Assembly (NCBI GenBank): GCA_024867545.1
Contig: JANFNE010000005.1
Coordinates: forward strand, 434,001-498,000
DNA length: 64,000 nt
Direction: 5' to 3'
Origin: Phytopythium helicoides
Lineage: Eukaryota; Oomycota; Peronosporomycetes; Pythiales; Pythiaceae
Below the pieces are notes generated by a model. That model did no database searches. It was not told the origin of the DNA and was given only the letters and a program-made list of their open reading frames with translations. The stretch's first letter is position 1. Each line of letters starts with the position of its first letter. Below, piece after piece: positions 40,879-53,880 of the stretch. A program made the position numbers and the translations under genes.

Positions 40879-43800
40879 TCACCCGCCAGTCGACCCCAGA
40901 GCGTCGGCCAGCGACCGCTCCAGGGCGTCGAGGCAGCGCCGCTGCTCGGCTGTCACGCGCGAGGGCTCCAGCAAGTTGCGGAGCAGCACTAGGGAGGCGA
41001 ACGGGTGGCTCGCCACCCAGCTCCCGTTTGCACGAGCCAGGCTCTCGGCGAGGCTGTCGAGGCTGGTTGGGCTCGCTTGTGTGGGAGCGCCGACGAGATG
41101 CACGACGCTCTCGAGAAGATCGAGGGGTGAGGGGACGCTCCTGTCCGTAGCCGCCAAAACGGCCAGAGAGCTTGCAGCTCGGTTCTTCGCGAGCTTTTCC
41201 TTGAGGTGATTTTCTTGCACAGACATGGCGAGCTTGACCCTCGACGCCACCCAGACGAAAACTGGCTGGGTGACGAGAGCGAGCAGCTTCTCGTACACCA
41301 TGAGCTGCAGCTGTGGCGACGACTCATCCAAACCGCTCAGCTGGGCCAACTCGCCGCCTTTGAAAGTCAGGACGTCTCGCTCGAGAGCTGACACGCACTC
41401 GCGAATGCCGCGGAGCACTGAGAGAGAAGATACTTGAGGCATCAACTGCCGCAAATCATGCCAAAATCGGCGGATATGTCGCGTAGCTGGCTGCCGGTCA
41501 TCTGCAAAGAGCGCTTCAAGCGCAGCATCCACGCGCTCTCGAGTGTTCGGGATGCTGGCGATCATTTCGCAAACGAGTCGAAACGAGAGAAACGGCGAGT
41601 GATAATCGTCGATAACCGCAGTAGAGCTCGTCAGCGATAAGCGAGGGCCCGTCGGAGACGATGATAGTGTTGATGAGGCAGTTGAAGCTGCGCTATTAGT
41701 TAGCGAGCTAGTTCTGGATTGGGACGCGAGAAAAAGCGCCGAGGCAGCGCGAGAACCTGCGAGGAGGCAGAATTCAAAGGATGTCGTCTCGCTTGCCATT
41801 ATTTGCTGCGAGCGCAACTGGTATAGCCTTGGGGTTGCGAATGACATGCTCAGTGATCCGAAGAGTACTTGCATGTCGTGTTCGACCAATGCAGTTACAG
41901 TGTTGCTACACTCGGTGCTTGCAGATGCTGGTGGAACATCGCTAAAGCTACGCTTGTGATCTTCTTTTGTATGGCGGCGTGGTGCAGTCTTCATCATTGC
42001 GCTTTCAAGAACATGAAGCACTTGGTATTGGCGGTCAAGCTTCTCCAGATCGAGCGTTTTTCGTGATGTCAAGTAACTAGTCATACGCAGCCTTTCCAGG
42101 GCAACGCCGATCACACCAATAAAAGGAATAAAGCAGCAAGCATGCTCTCTACTTGACACGACATCTTGTCCAGCTTGTTTTCGACGTAAGTTATCGAAGC
42201 CACCAGAGTGGTCGCACAACGCCCGAAGTTCCGCCAACTGCACCATATACTTATTGCGAACCTTCTTCCACGTTACTGGGAGCCGAGAACGCATTAGTGG
42301 CATGTCTCCGAGGCATCCAACACAAATCATGACAAGGTGGAAGTTGTTGAGTGGCGGGGAACTGGCAGCGTGCGCGACTGCAATGATGGCTTCGATGACC
42401 TCCGCTCGGTCTTTTGGCGTTTCCTCCACCAGAACAGACCATAAAAAGTATGAAACTAGGCGGTTGAAGTGCTCAGTGAGTTCCTGCGCCGCCTCTCGAG
42501 GGTTGTGGAGGAATTCCCAGAGTAGAATCTGACGTAGTTGCTGACGATGTAGGATTGTGAGCTCTTCAGCCAATTCAGCACTTGAACATTTCCACAGGAG
42601 CACTTTCAACGGCTCAAGTAGAAGAGCTCGATCGTCACTTGGCAGAGAAATACTGCACGGACAGCCTAGTTGAGTTGATTCAGTGCTGGGACACAACGCT
42701 TTGTTATCCTGTGAGGTGTTGGTCTTGCCATGCGTGCTTATTATGCTCGGTACCGAATGTGGCCGAATCTTCTTGCTCAGATGATCAGGACAAGGTGGAG
42801 CGCAAGTCTCATCAGAGTTAGTACTAACAACCTCATTTACAACGGGAATCGCGCCACGAACTACTGATTGCGGTGCTGTTGTGTGAACTAGTTGCGGAGA
42901 TGGAAGCGACGCGACAGGTTTGTCTTCTTGAGGTGCTCTGTATCATCGCTGAAGCGCCTCAATCGGCAGTGCGGAAAATATCGATCAATGGCATCTTGTA
43001 CTCGGTCACTGCTGTTGCTTGGGTGCTTGCTGTATATCGGGTGAAAGAGCAAATCACGCACAAACTTTCCGGCATGCTGCTTATGCTGAGATATTGCTGA
43101 GGATGATAAACCTGTTGCTCGAGTCGCATCGCGCTGTCGCTCACCTAATGCTCGGAGAATTTCGTCCAAAGAAATATTGGCTGAAGCGAGTACCGCAAGG
43201 TGGAGCAATATCACCCGTCCGCCGTGGGTTGTGTTCTCGATATACTGACAGATGGCTTGAAGACTATCTGCATGAAACTGGTTGTCGGACTTGTCAACCT
43301 CTTGCTGATCAAGGAGTTTGCTTTTCGGGGATACAAGAAGTTGATCCTCTGACGCAGAACTCATTGACAAGTTGCACTGAAGCAACGAATCGCGTACGTC
43401 CTGCAGTGCGAGAAGTACATCGTTGAATGCTTCGCTACTCTCCGCGTCTACTACCGTCCCTGAATTCAGTGTGAAGCTCAGTGTAGAGCTACTGAGACTC
43501 TGACTGGGGCTTGAGTCACTGCTATCATCGCTGTCAGACACGATGAATGCTCCGCTTTCCTCAGTGTCGATCTCCTGAGCACATGCGAGAGCTGCAAGCC
43601 ATTCATTTCGGTTAGTTGTAGAGCCGCAATTCAATATCGTCTCTCCTCCTCGATTTGAGATTGAAAGCACGTTTTGATCTTCATGAAAAGTCAGCTTCGT
43701 GGTTTCATCACGCAAGTCGATCTGACCAACGATAGTTAGATTGAATTCACGTTGCTTCCGTATGGGTACGTGAGAAGAGCTCACCTTCTTCTTAACTGCA

Positions 43801-44492
43801 CCTCCTTTCCAGCGTCGTACCACAACCTCACCAAGCCTCACTTCCACAAATCTGTCGCGCCACTGGAGTCACAGATTTTGAGTCGGCAGGAAGCCAAGAG
43901 AGCATCCATCATCAGGAGAGAGTACACTTACGATATATCGACCGCGGACTGCAACGCTGCCTTCCTTGATGCTCGATGCACTATCATCACGGCCCAGAAG
44001 AGCAATACTAGAGAGCATATCGCTGCTTGGCCACTTGCCCTCACTTTGCAGGTTGTGAGCTATCTAAGGGATGTGTCAAAGCCCCAATATAGTCACGACA
44101 ACAACTTCTACGTGTTTGGTGTCTGAATGACCGTCAACGTGTTGGATACTTCAGGAGTGCTACGGAAATGACATTCGTGCTGCTGATTGATCTGCCACGT
44201 CGTTGCTGCTCTCTTTGCCTTCCACAGTAGTCGCCCGATCTGCACAAAGAAAAACATTAGCACCTCGAAGAATTCGCGAAAGTAAAGACAAGTTCTCACA
44301 CTCAAGTAACTGCGCTCTGGTGCTATCCAGCCGCTTTCTTGCCACCGCTGCGAGCCTTTCTAGTCGCCTCATCTCCAGCTCGTGGTTGCGCTCCCTTGCA
44401 GCTCTACGTTCGTCCGACACGCGAATGATATCGAGTAGCATCTCAGCCTGATACTCGAGCGTCTGGACACTTGCAGCAGGCGCCAACTCCAT
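40879..44492 (-). CDS. PH domain - RasGEF (CDC25-type) protein
   Basis: Probable start MELAPAASVQ at 44492, with a coiled-coil N-terminus (DERRAARERNHELEMRRLERL). Exons continue through ~44250 and ~44050. A 69-nt intron (43863-43931) splits a PH domain: KEGSVAVRGRYI joins WRDRFVEVRLG, and the domain ends NEWLAALACA. A linker follows, then the CDC25/RasGEF domain near the middle (AEELTILHRQQLRQILLWEF; NFHLVMICVGCLGD; SRLPVTWKKV; FIPFIGVIGVALERLR). A long helical C-terminal region ends at the stop at 40879. The 605-codon last frame is intact; one base must be restored near 42915 to join it to the PH frame. It should activate a Ras-family GTPase at membranes. Confidence 0.82.
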
Positions 44493-44741
44493 CCCAGAGT
44501 TTCTCTCGACGGCTTGTGCTTAACGAAGCAAAAGGGGAAATGCCCAATGGTTTCCCAAAGGTGCACCAGAAAACGCATACAGAGGGAGCACGAACAAGTT
44601 GTACACAAGATGCAAACAAGGCACAACCAACGTGCAACCAAGATGAAAACAAAGCACGAACCAAGAAATGAATAAGAAAAGACATTGTGGTTAGCAAAGG
44701 CAAGCCAACGAGGCAGCCAATGCCTTAGAATAGTCTCTGAA

Positions 44742-47283
44742 TCAGTAGTGCAGCATGGCAGCGATATACGAGGCACTCGGACGCAACGATGGGTCGTACT
44801 GTAGACAAGCAGTTGCAAGTTCCCGAACGATGGCAGGGCACTCGTCCGTAAAAGTAAACATCGTCATTAGGCTCGTGCTGCGCAGGTCGTCCACTTTGGT
44901 CGTCTCACGCCGAGAGCTGTCGAGGTCACCGCGAAAAGAAGAGCCTGTTGACATGAGCGAATTGATACCCTTCCTTGTGCTGCTGCCACGACTGCTGTCT
45001 GCCTCCAGAAGCGACTTGCTCGATGACTGAGTGTCCAGCTGCGTTGTGCGCAGGCGCCACGAGCTGCGGATCATCTCATCGGCTGTCTCGGTCGTGTCCA
45101 GGTGTGCTAGTAACACACCAAAAGCGTACATGTCTGACGATGCGCGTGGGGCGTCACCCGCGAGAATCTCTGGTGCAAAGAATGCCTTGGCGGACGAATC
45201 AAAACGCCGCAACGAGCGACGCGAGTCCACCTCGTACATTGATTCGCGCGGTTCTAGCTCAGAAGGAATTGCTGCTAGCACAGTGTTGAGCTTGCAGCCC
45301 TTCTCAGTGTCCACGAAAACGCTCTTGCCGTTGAGACCGTCGTAGACGACGTTGCGCTGGCTATGCAGATACATGAGTCCGCGTGCCACCTGACTGGCAG
45401 CCTTCATCTTGAAGTTTGACCATGTGAGCTCATGGCTCGAGCTGTGCAGAAAGCCTTCCAACGTTCCCAGGTTCATATGCTCACACACTGCAGAGATCGT
45501 ATGAACTTCGTCCCACATGAGGCCTAAAACGCTTAGTAGCTGGGGGTGACGGAGCTGGGAGATTATCGGCACCATGTGATGTGCAGTTTCGCTGTTTTCA
45601 CCAATGTCATCGGAGATCTTTAGCTGGTGCAGCAACACTAGCCGAGTGAGGTACTCCGCTTTCGAGACGTGCACGTCACCATTCTTTGTCATAAACATCA
45701 GTACGGTGACGTGCTCCGTCGGGATATCTTTACAGCCAGTCTTGCGAAGCACTTCGCTCGTGCTTGCGCCATGCTCGTAATAAGACTCCTCAATCGCAGT
45801 CGCCTCAAGCTTGGTACCTGAAGATCCGAACCGAGCACCAAGAAGGTTGCGCATGCTTGATGTGAATTTACCTCCAGAGCTAGCCAGCTTGCCCCCAGAC
45901 CCTCTAGCCGAGTCGCTTTGCTGATTTGCTGAATCTGCTTTCTGCTTGACTCTCCTTTTGAGCAGGAAAACACCAACAATTGCTGCAATGATAGCCACAG
46001 CTGACAGCAGCAAGATGATCAATAGTGCCGATGATGTCTTGATGCCACCTCCAGATGAGCTGCCGTCTTCCACGCCAGAACCCGAGATGTCTGTCAGGCC
46101 ATCGGATGCGAGGACGCAAATGCTCTTCTCATCCCAGCTCTTTTGAATGTAGCCGGCCCCACATGTGTCGTTGACCGTTAGATTTGCCTCAAACACGCTC
46201 AAGGACTCAAGGAACTGCCACTGGGCAAGTGTGACGTGGGCGTCCGAGATGTAGTTCCCTTGTAGATAGAGTGAAGACAGGTTGCCCAGTTCATAAATAA
46301 TATCCGGAATATCGGTCAGCTTGTTCTCGGCCAAATCCCTGAGAAGAAAGAGAGGTGTTAGATGCAGAAAGATGCAGTCACAATCTCAACAACGCACAGA
46401 TAGCTAACGGATGTAAATGTCTTGTCGCCACGAGGGTCGAACGTGTCAAGCTGTGCTCGCTTGACGATTCTGAAGAGCATAGTTATAGATAATGAGCACA
46501 TGTCGGTGACGAGCAAGAGGGGCAGGCTTTGCACGTACAACGTGTCCAAACTATCGGGGAAGATATTTACAGTGATGTTGCCTATTGATACGTCCGTAAT
46601 CTCTCTGGAAAAAGCATGTGAGATCAGACTTACGACTTCCCAGCAAACAACAGAATTACCTACATTCGCTCCAAGGCTGATCCGGACCAGAACGCTGTGT
46701 TGGAGAACGACATCGGTACATATCTTGAGCTACCAGTCGCGCCAATGATGGATCTGTGTCAACACAAAGCAATTTAGTGGGTTTGTGGTTTTGCGCTTCT
46801 GACACCAGAGTAGAGGTTCGACTCGTACAAGTTCTTGAGAGTCGGCGGGAGGTCGAGTGAGTCCACAATCTGGAAAAGTGCCGTGTTTGATTTGTCTGCC
46901 TGCGGCTGCGCCACATTGACCGTCCATGCCAGTGCGTCCGTGTTGGTCGTTTGCAGGCACTGGAGCTCGCACTGGTTGGCCGTGACGTTGGTGATGCACG
47001 TGTCCATACCCGGGAAGTCACATCCGAGATAGTAATAGTTGCCGTCGCCCGCTTGACTGTTGTTGGCCTGCGCGGTTGCCGGCGCGTAGTTGACACAGAG
47101 CGGGAACCCCGGGGTGCTGCTGCAGACGCCGAAGCAGGTCGTGGAGAGCGTGTTCTTAGCCGGCAAGTCGCACAGCTGGTCGTCAGCTTGAGCCTGTGCC
47201 AAGTAGGCGGCCAGGAGCATCCGCAGCGCGCGCTTGCGGCCTCCTCTCGCCGCCGTCGGCCGTCGACCACCGCAGCTGTCCAT
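44742..47283 (-). CDS. LRR receptor-like transmembrane pseudokinase 2 (TKL family)
   Basis: Starts MDSCGGRRP at 47283 with a signal-like stretch RMLLAAYLAQAQA. A Cys-rich ectodomain follows (CFGVCSSTPGFPLC; CDFPGMDTC; CELQC), then LRR exons (for example EITDVSIGNITVNIFPDSLDTL at ~46550-46600, and NKLTDIPDIIYELGNLSSLYL at ~46300). The last exon, from ~46345, contains a membrane helix (ALLIILLLSAVAIIAAIVGVFLL) and a kinase-like domain. The HRD motif is replaced by VYDGLNGKS and the DFG region by KLNTV; APEILAGD and DMYAFGVLLAHLDT remain. The region normally holding the Gly loop and ATP lysine is unrecognisable. It is therefore more eroded as a kinase than paralog 1, and may be a scaffold or decoy receptor. 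Same strand as its paralog, with the RasGEF gene between them. Confidence 0.8.
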
Positions 47284-48938
47284 GTCTAGCAGGTCGAGCA
47301 CTGCCGCTGGTCGCACTTGACGCAATAAGAAGACGAGACGGGCGCAATAAGACGCCTCACGGGCGCGTGATGGCGCTGTGCGACACGGCCAGCCGGCGTT
47401 CCCAGGTGGTGGCGAAGCTAATTCCGCCTCGAGCGACTCGCGCGGCCGTCTGCCGTCGCCGCTGGGGCCAGCGAGAGGCTCGAGCCGCGCTGCTTGCCGC
47501 GAAAACGGCGCTGGGCCTGGACGCTGGCTGAGCTGCGAGTCCCACCGAGTCCCAAGCGAGCGCCACGGTACTCCACCGAGCGCTGGAGCTCCGAGGCGCG
47601 CGGGCAGAGCGCGAATGCCCAGCGGATCGGCTCGCGGATCCCACTCGACGTCCCACAAACCGCAATGACAGCTGGGATGGATGCGCGGACCGTACACCGC
47701 GCTGTATTCGGAGGGGTGGTGGTTGAAGTGGGGAATGGAGGCGCGCGATTCGCTGAAATTAATTAATCCGATGACACGATTCGCTGAAATTCGTACGGGC
47801 GGAGTTCAGCCGTCTGACTATTCCAGCCGGCGCTTCGAAGCGTGTAACAAGTGCATTGACAGGGGTCAAGAGCTACGCCTGCAACGGCCGAGCCAATTCT
47901 GATGCGCATGAGCTTCACGAATGAAGGAGAGGAAGGAGCCTTCGTAGCTGCCTCATGGCGAAGAAACCTCCTACGACAGCGAGTGGCGACCGCAGCGGAG
48001 ACCGCAAAGGGCAGCGCCGGTGCTGGACTCGAGCCGACGACGGCCGGTCGTTGAACTTCCATGGACGCTTCCATCACGTCTCAGCGCCTCCGGCGGAACC
48101 TTCACAGCCGTCGACTGTGCGAAAGTTCGCGAATTGAAGAGCCCACGACAGCCAGGGCGTGGAAGGATGCGGCAGCGACACTGCGTTGGAGACCGATCGT
48201 GTCGACAATGGCACAGCAGTGAGCGGCCGAGAAGCTTGATCAGGACATCGGCCGAGGCATCTCGAGCGGTCGGACGTTTGTAAGCGCCAGGGCGTCGACG
48301 CTCCACACGTCTGGTCTGACCCGGTCGCCAGAGGAATCAAGGTATTTACTCTGGCGCACTGGCAGTCGAGTCCGACCCTTGAGCATTCGTCTCACCCGCA
48401 ATCAAGGATAAGCGTACGCTGCGTTCTACGTGATGCGCTCGCCACTAACGATGATTTCTGAGCATGAGCTTTGCAGTCTGATGAAGAGACACACATCGAA
48501 CCTCACGCCCTCATCATGAGGGCGTGAGGCTCGATGTGATGAGGCTCATCCCATTAGGACGCAATGCACTGCCAGGGTCCAGGGCAAGTGAGTCAAATGA
48601 GCATGCAATGGCCAGTGCCTGACAGATCATGAGCGCAATCCCAAACGAGTGGCGCATCATCATGCGTGTGAACTGAACGGCACGCGTCAAGGAGAATGGG
48701 TACAGCTGGGATGGCTACACTCGCTAAAAAAAAATTAGAATTGGGGTTCTATTTTTTGCTGGTACGGCGACAAACAGCTCGCCAGCTTGTCAGTGCGAGG
48801 CGCAAGGACTATCAAGGTCCTCCGCCTGATCCAGTGATCAGCAAGTCATACGGCACGGTCGAACTGTACATTGCTCTCTCCTTGGTCTTCTTTCCGCACC
48901 TTGCTCGATCGGGAATTCCACTAATCCTTCGCGGAGCA
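47284..48938. other. Long intergenic region without a supported gene
   Basis: Several short ORFs on both strands but none with a recognisable domain or good splice context. Holds a strong inverted repeat at 48492-48538 and an A9 run at ~48727. Likely the shared upstream region of pseudokinase 2 (-) and the ARL13-like gene (+). Confidence 0.5.
48492..48538. repeat. Near-perfect 23-bp-arm inverted repeat (hairpin)
   Basis: The arms 48492-48514 and 48516-48538 pair at 22 of 23 positions (A48500 opposite C48530), with a 1-nt centre. One arm reads CACATCGAACCTCACGCCC and onward. Function unknown. Confidence 0.93.
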
Positions 48939-50752
48939 ATGAGCGTCCGACGACTGCGTGAAGCCGCGCTAGCATCACCACGCTACCAAGTTGGTGAGTA
49001 TCTCGACAATCGGGGGTTAGCTTTGCCCAGCGAGTCTCATTGGTGCTCATTTCAGCTTGCGCTGATCGTTGTTTCTAGCCGAAGGCAAGGATGGAGGGGT
49101 CGACAACGAGCACGAGTACTTGCGACAGCATGTGGACCCGGTCCTGATGCCTATGATTGAAGCATTGTTGCTCTTCCAGCCGGAGAGCATCTACGATTTC
49201 ATTTGCGACTACGTTGACGAGCAGAAGGCGTCTCGTTTCCAAGGAGGTGGAGCAGGCAGAAAAGGTCACGGGTACGCCAAGAAATTGTCGACGCGGAAGA
49301 ACATGATCGACTTTATGGCGACTAGCGTGATTCCAGTAATGGATGATCTCGCAAAGCAGATCCTTCGAGAGAAGCCAAGCTCCGTCAAAGACTTCATCCG
49401 CGAGATAGTTGCCACGCAAATCGTACTTGGCAGCTCAAATGACATTGATCCACGCCGCTACAAAGTGAATGACACCATCATGTGTCGGTACAAAGGACGG
49501 CCTCGATACTACCGAGCCGTTATCACTGGGATTGAACACGCTGACAGTGGAAATAACAACTCTGAGATACTGTTCACTGTCCGATACACTGATGGGAAGA
49601 TCGAGTCAAGAGTCCACCCTGTGTGTCTGAAACCGTGCGAGTTCGGTGACAATACGTGTCGCCCTCCATCGGCTAATAATCAAGAGCAACACCTTGAAAG
49701 CAGCCCCAATACAACTACTCCTGAATCACAAGCTTGCAGCACAGTCAAGCAAATGGCAATGGTCATTCTAATAATCGGCATTGACGGCGCCGGGAAAACT
49801 ACACTTATGTCGACACTCCAGGGGGATTTAGACAAGGAGCACGTACCAAGTGCAGGCTTTACATCGGCATCCTTCGAGCTAGAATCAGGATCCGTGACAT
49901 TCTACGATTTAGGTGGAGGCCCAGCATTTCGTAATGTGTGGAAAGAGTACTACGCTGATGTAAGTTGTTGGTCCGATATTGTTGGGGCTGACAAAGAAGC
50001 TGACTATTCTTTTTTTCCTGCAGGTACATGGCGTGATATTTGTTGTTGACTCCTCGCATGAAGCCGCGATTCAGGAGGCTGTTGGTGTACTTCACGAGTC
50101 GATGAAGCATATCATGATGGTAAACAAGCCACTCCTCGTGTAAGCAAATCTACCATCCTCACACATCCAAGACCCACCAGCTAACGTTATGTGTCCTCGT
50201 AGGTTTGCCAATAAGCGCGACCAAAAAACGGCGCTAAGTGAAAAGCTGGTTGCCGAGAAACTAAAGCTGGACGTGTTCTCGACTGTCAAATGCATGCCAT
50301 GCATAGCCAAGCCTGCTGTTAACGGCAGCATTGTCGATGAGCGGCTCGAGACAGGATTGAGCTGGCTTTTCGACCAGGTCAAGGCGCAGTATGGAGCATT
50401 AGGTGCCCGAGTACAGCGCGATGTGGCACAGAAGAAGCTTGAAGATCAGCGTCGGCGTGACGAACAGCGTGCACGTGTATCGAGATGGAAAGAGGAGCGC
50501 GAACTGCAGCAAATGAGACAACAAGACGATCCACGCTTCTGCGAAGTGCTACTGCACGAGCCCGACAATCAAAAGGAGGCATCCAGGTCACAATCTGGAG
50601 CCACCAGTAAGGCTTCAGCAACACCTGAGAGCGACCCAGACATCATCTACTGTTCTCAATGCAAGACGGAGCCTGCTGTGACGAAGTGCGCAGCCTCCAA
50701 GTGGATGCCAGTGTGTGCTCGTTGTGCAACATCTTTGAAAGCAAGTCAATAA
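48939..50752 (+). CDS. ARL13: ARL13-like GTPase with N-terminal RIIa/Dpy-30-like and Tudor-like domains, 533 aa
   Basis: Four exons: 48939-48993, 49079-49959, 50024-50139, 50203-50752; all introns GT..AG and the frame is continuous. The N-terminus has two RIIa/Dpy-30-like helical modules (YLRQHVDPVLMPMIEALLL..YDFICDYV; FMATSVIPVMDDLAKQILREKP). A Tudor-like barrel follows (YKVNDTIMCRYKGRPRYYRAV, VRYTDGKIESRV). The GTPase domain has P-loop GIDGAGKTT, G3 DLGGG (Gly in place of the usual catalytic Gln region, as in ARL13 proteins) and G4 ANKRD. A basic coiled coil (QKKLEDQRRRDEQRARV) and a CxxC..CxxC tail end it. ARL13 acts in cilia as an exchange factor for ARL3; RIIa modules dock to axonemal AKAP-like helices. 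It therefore probably belongs to the zoospore flagellum. Its 3' end is 51 bp from convergent DNAJC21. Confidence 0.85.
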
Positions 50753-50803
50753 TTTTTTCTCTTGAAAACAAGCACATATACTCTATATTAGTTGTGTGCA
50801 TCA

Positions 50804-52309
50804 TCAGCCACGGTTCTTGCGGCCACCCTTCTTGCCCTTGCGGCGACCATTCTCTTCCTCCTCCTCTTCCTTTTCTTTCTTGGTGCGCGCTGCATTCACA
50901 ATCTTCTCAACACCCTCTTTCTTCTTTTGCTTACGCTGCTCCTTGCGCTCCTTGCGCTTCTCCGCAGCCTTTTGTTCTTTCTCAAGTCGTGCCTGCTCCG
51001 CTTCCTGTCGCTTTCGCTCTCGCTCTTCCTCGGCTTGATCCGCCTCGGCAACCTGGGCTGCAGAATCAACCTCTGAAAGCTCAGATGCCTGCGACCCATC
51101 CACGCGGACGATGTCTGAATCGTTGTCGTCGCTGATCTTCAGCTTTCCAGCAGCCGCAAGCTCCTCTCGAAGCTCACGCTCCATCTCTTCCTCGAGCAAG
51201 TCAAAGTCCGTTGAGATTCCAAGCTCTTGCTCCTTGTCGCGATGCTTCTTGCTTGCCAAGTGGTTCTTGAGCTGTTTTGTTGCCTTGAATGTCTTGTTGC
51301 ACAGGTCGCAGACGAGCACCTCTGCGTCGAGCTTCTTGCGTAGCCGCTCCATCTCCATCGCAATGTGCTGGTCCGTCACACGACTAGTCTGCTGCTCTGA
51401 CTCCCATCGTTCATGTTCCTGCTGCTGGAAAGCAAGACGCTCGGCATCGTACGCCGCCTGCCGTTCGCGCTTCTTGGCCTCTTCCTCAAGCCGCTTCTGT
51501 TCGCGTTCGCGCTCCTTTTGCTTCTGTAGCGCCTTCACGCGCTGGTCACGACGGTAAACAAACTCGACAAGTTCGCGCACCTCGGCCGTGAAAGCTTTGC
51601 GGGCCGCGTCGCGCAGCTTTTTGTTCTCCTTCTCCATGGCTCGGCGGATCTGGCGCGTGGGTGCGTCCGTGATCTTGTACTCGTCCATCCACGCAAAGCT
51701 GCGGCGCGTCACGTAGCTGCGCCAGTGCTGGTAGAAGTGCGTGACGTCGTCCGTAGCCGCCGTCGAGTCGCCGAACGCCGGCATCTCGTCTCCCTCCCCT
51801 CCATCGCGAGCATCCAGCTCCTCAATCTAGCCCATTACGTTAGCGTCTCAGCCGTGTTCACTCACTCTGCAGTAGAGCCGTAGACACACCTTGGCGAAGA
51901 GCGCGCCGTAGACCGCGTAGAAGCCCTTGTCGTCGTCGCCGAAGCCCGAGTACGCGGATGGGCTGCGCGGTTTCTCCGTCAGCAAGCAGTCTACGCCGCC
52001 ACGGCCCCGCCCAGACCCTCACCTGAAGAAGTGGAAGAGGTTGAGCTCGTCCTCGCCGCCGTCGCCGCCGTCATCGCCGCGCAGGATCTGCTCGCGGTGC
52101 TCGTCGTACCACTTGCGCTCGTGCGGGTCGCTGAGCACCTCGTAGGCGCTCTGCAGCTCCTGGAAGCGCGCGGTGGCGTCCGCACTCGAGATCCCGTGCT
52201 GCTGGTGCTTGTCCGGGTGCCAGCGCAGCGCAAGCAGCCGGAACGCGCGCTTGATCTCGCCCGCGTCGGCCGCGCGCTCCACGCCCAGCACCTCGTAGTG
52301 GCACCGCAT
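50804..52309 (-). CDS. DNAJC21: DNAJC21/Jjj1 homolog, 460 aa
   Basis: Three exons: 52023-52309, 51890-51962, 50804-51826; introns of 60 and 63 nt. An N-terminal J domain (MRCHYEVLGVERAAD, HPD in LRWHPDKHQQHG) is followed by the Jjj1-specific segment (FAWMDEYKITDAPTRQIRRAMEKENKKLR), a long charged coiled coil, a U1-type C2H2 finger (LVCDLCNKTFKATKQLKNH) and a very basic Lys/Arg/Glu tail. Jjj1/DNAJC21 works with Hsp70 and an Arx1-like factor in late cytoplasmic maturation of the 60S subunit. Length and order match the family. The second C2H2 finger of animal members is absent. Confidence 0.93.
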
Positions 52310-52907
52310 GGCTGCCAGTCAAACACAAGGGTTGACGCGCAGCGCGACGAAACTCAATCCATAAATATTTTTTTTTTTGTTGGCTGTTTTGGCCAGTTGC
52401 AGTGGGCCACTGGTGCCTCGAACTCGATCCAACGGACATGGAGCGACGCGCGTCGCTTCGAGACCCTTTTGGGCTCCAGCTCTTGGCGACGCTAGCCCCT
52501 ACGCTCTTTGCGAGAAGGCTGCAGGCCTACTGCAATGACGCCGCGCTGGAATGGCGTACAGCCATCAGTCCGATTGACAGTGCAGCGGCTTGAGCCATTC
52601 GTGGCGGCCGCTTGGGCTTGGCACCATGATGCACACGACGCGACCACACTGGACTGGGTGGCTTCAACCAGCACTTGGGACACACGAGAACGAAAGCGGA
52701 AAGACATGACACGCAAACCCTTGGCCACCTTGTCATCTTGCCCTGCCACGGATGGGAGCAGTTGATTTTTCTCTCTTCACTAGCTGTGTGCTGCCCTTCT
52801 TTCTGCGTCCTCTGGCGCTTTGGCGCGGCGCGAGCTGGGCTGGGCCGGCAGTCTCCGTGTCGTACAGCGGCGCTGGCGAAGCGCCGCCAGTGGGCGCCTC
52901 ATGCAGG
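52310..52907. other. Intergenic region
   Basis: No supported gene; a T run at ~52367-52378 and short ORFs without recognisable domains. Contains the DNAJC21 promoter and the 3' flank of the SR gene. Confidence 0.45.

Positions 52908-53880
<973 letters not shown>

Noticed and set aside
50804..51784. Independent coiled-coil protein starting at 51784
   Set aside because: Two upstream exons with good splice sites and a J domain join it in frame, giving the known DNAJC21 order.
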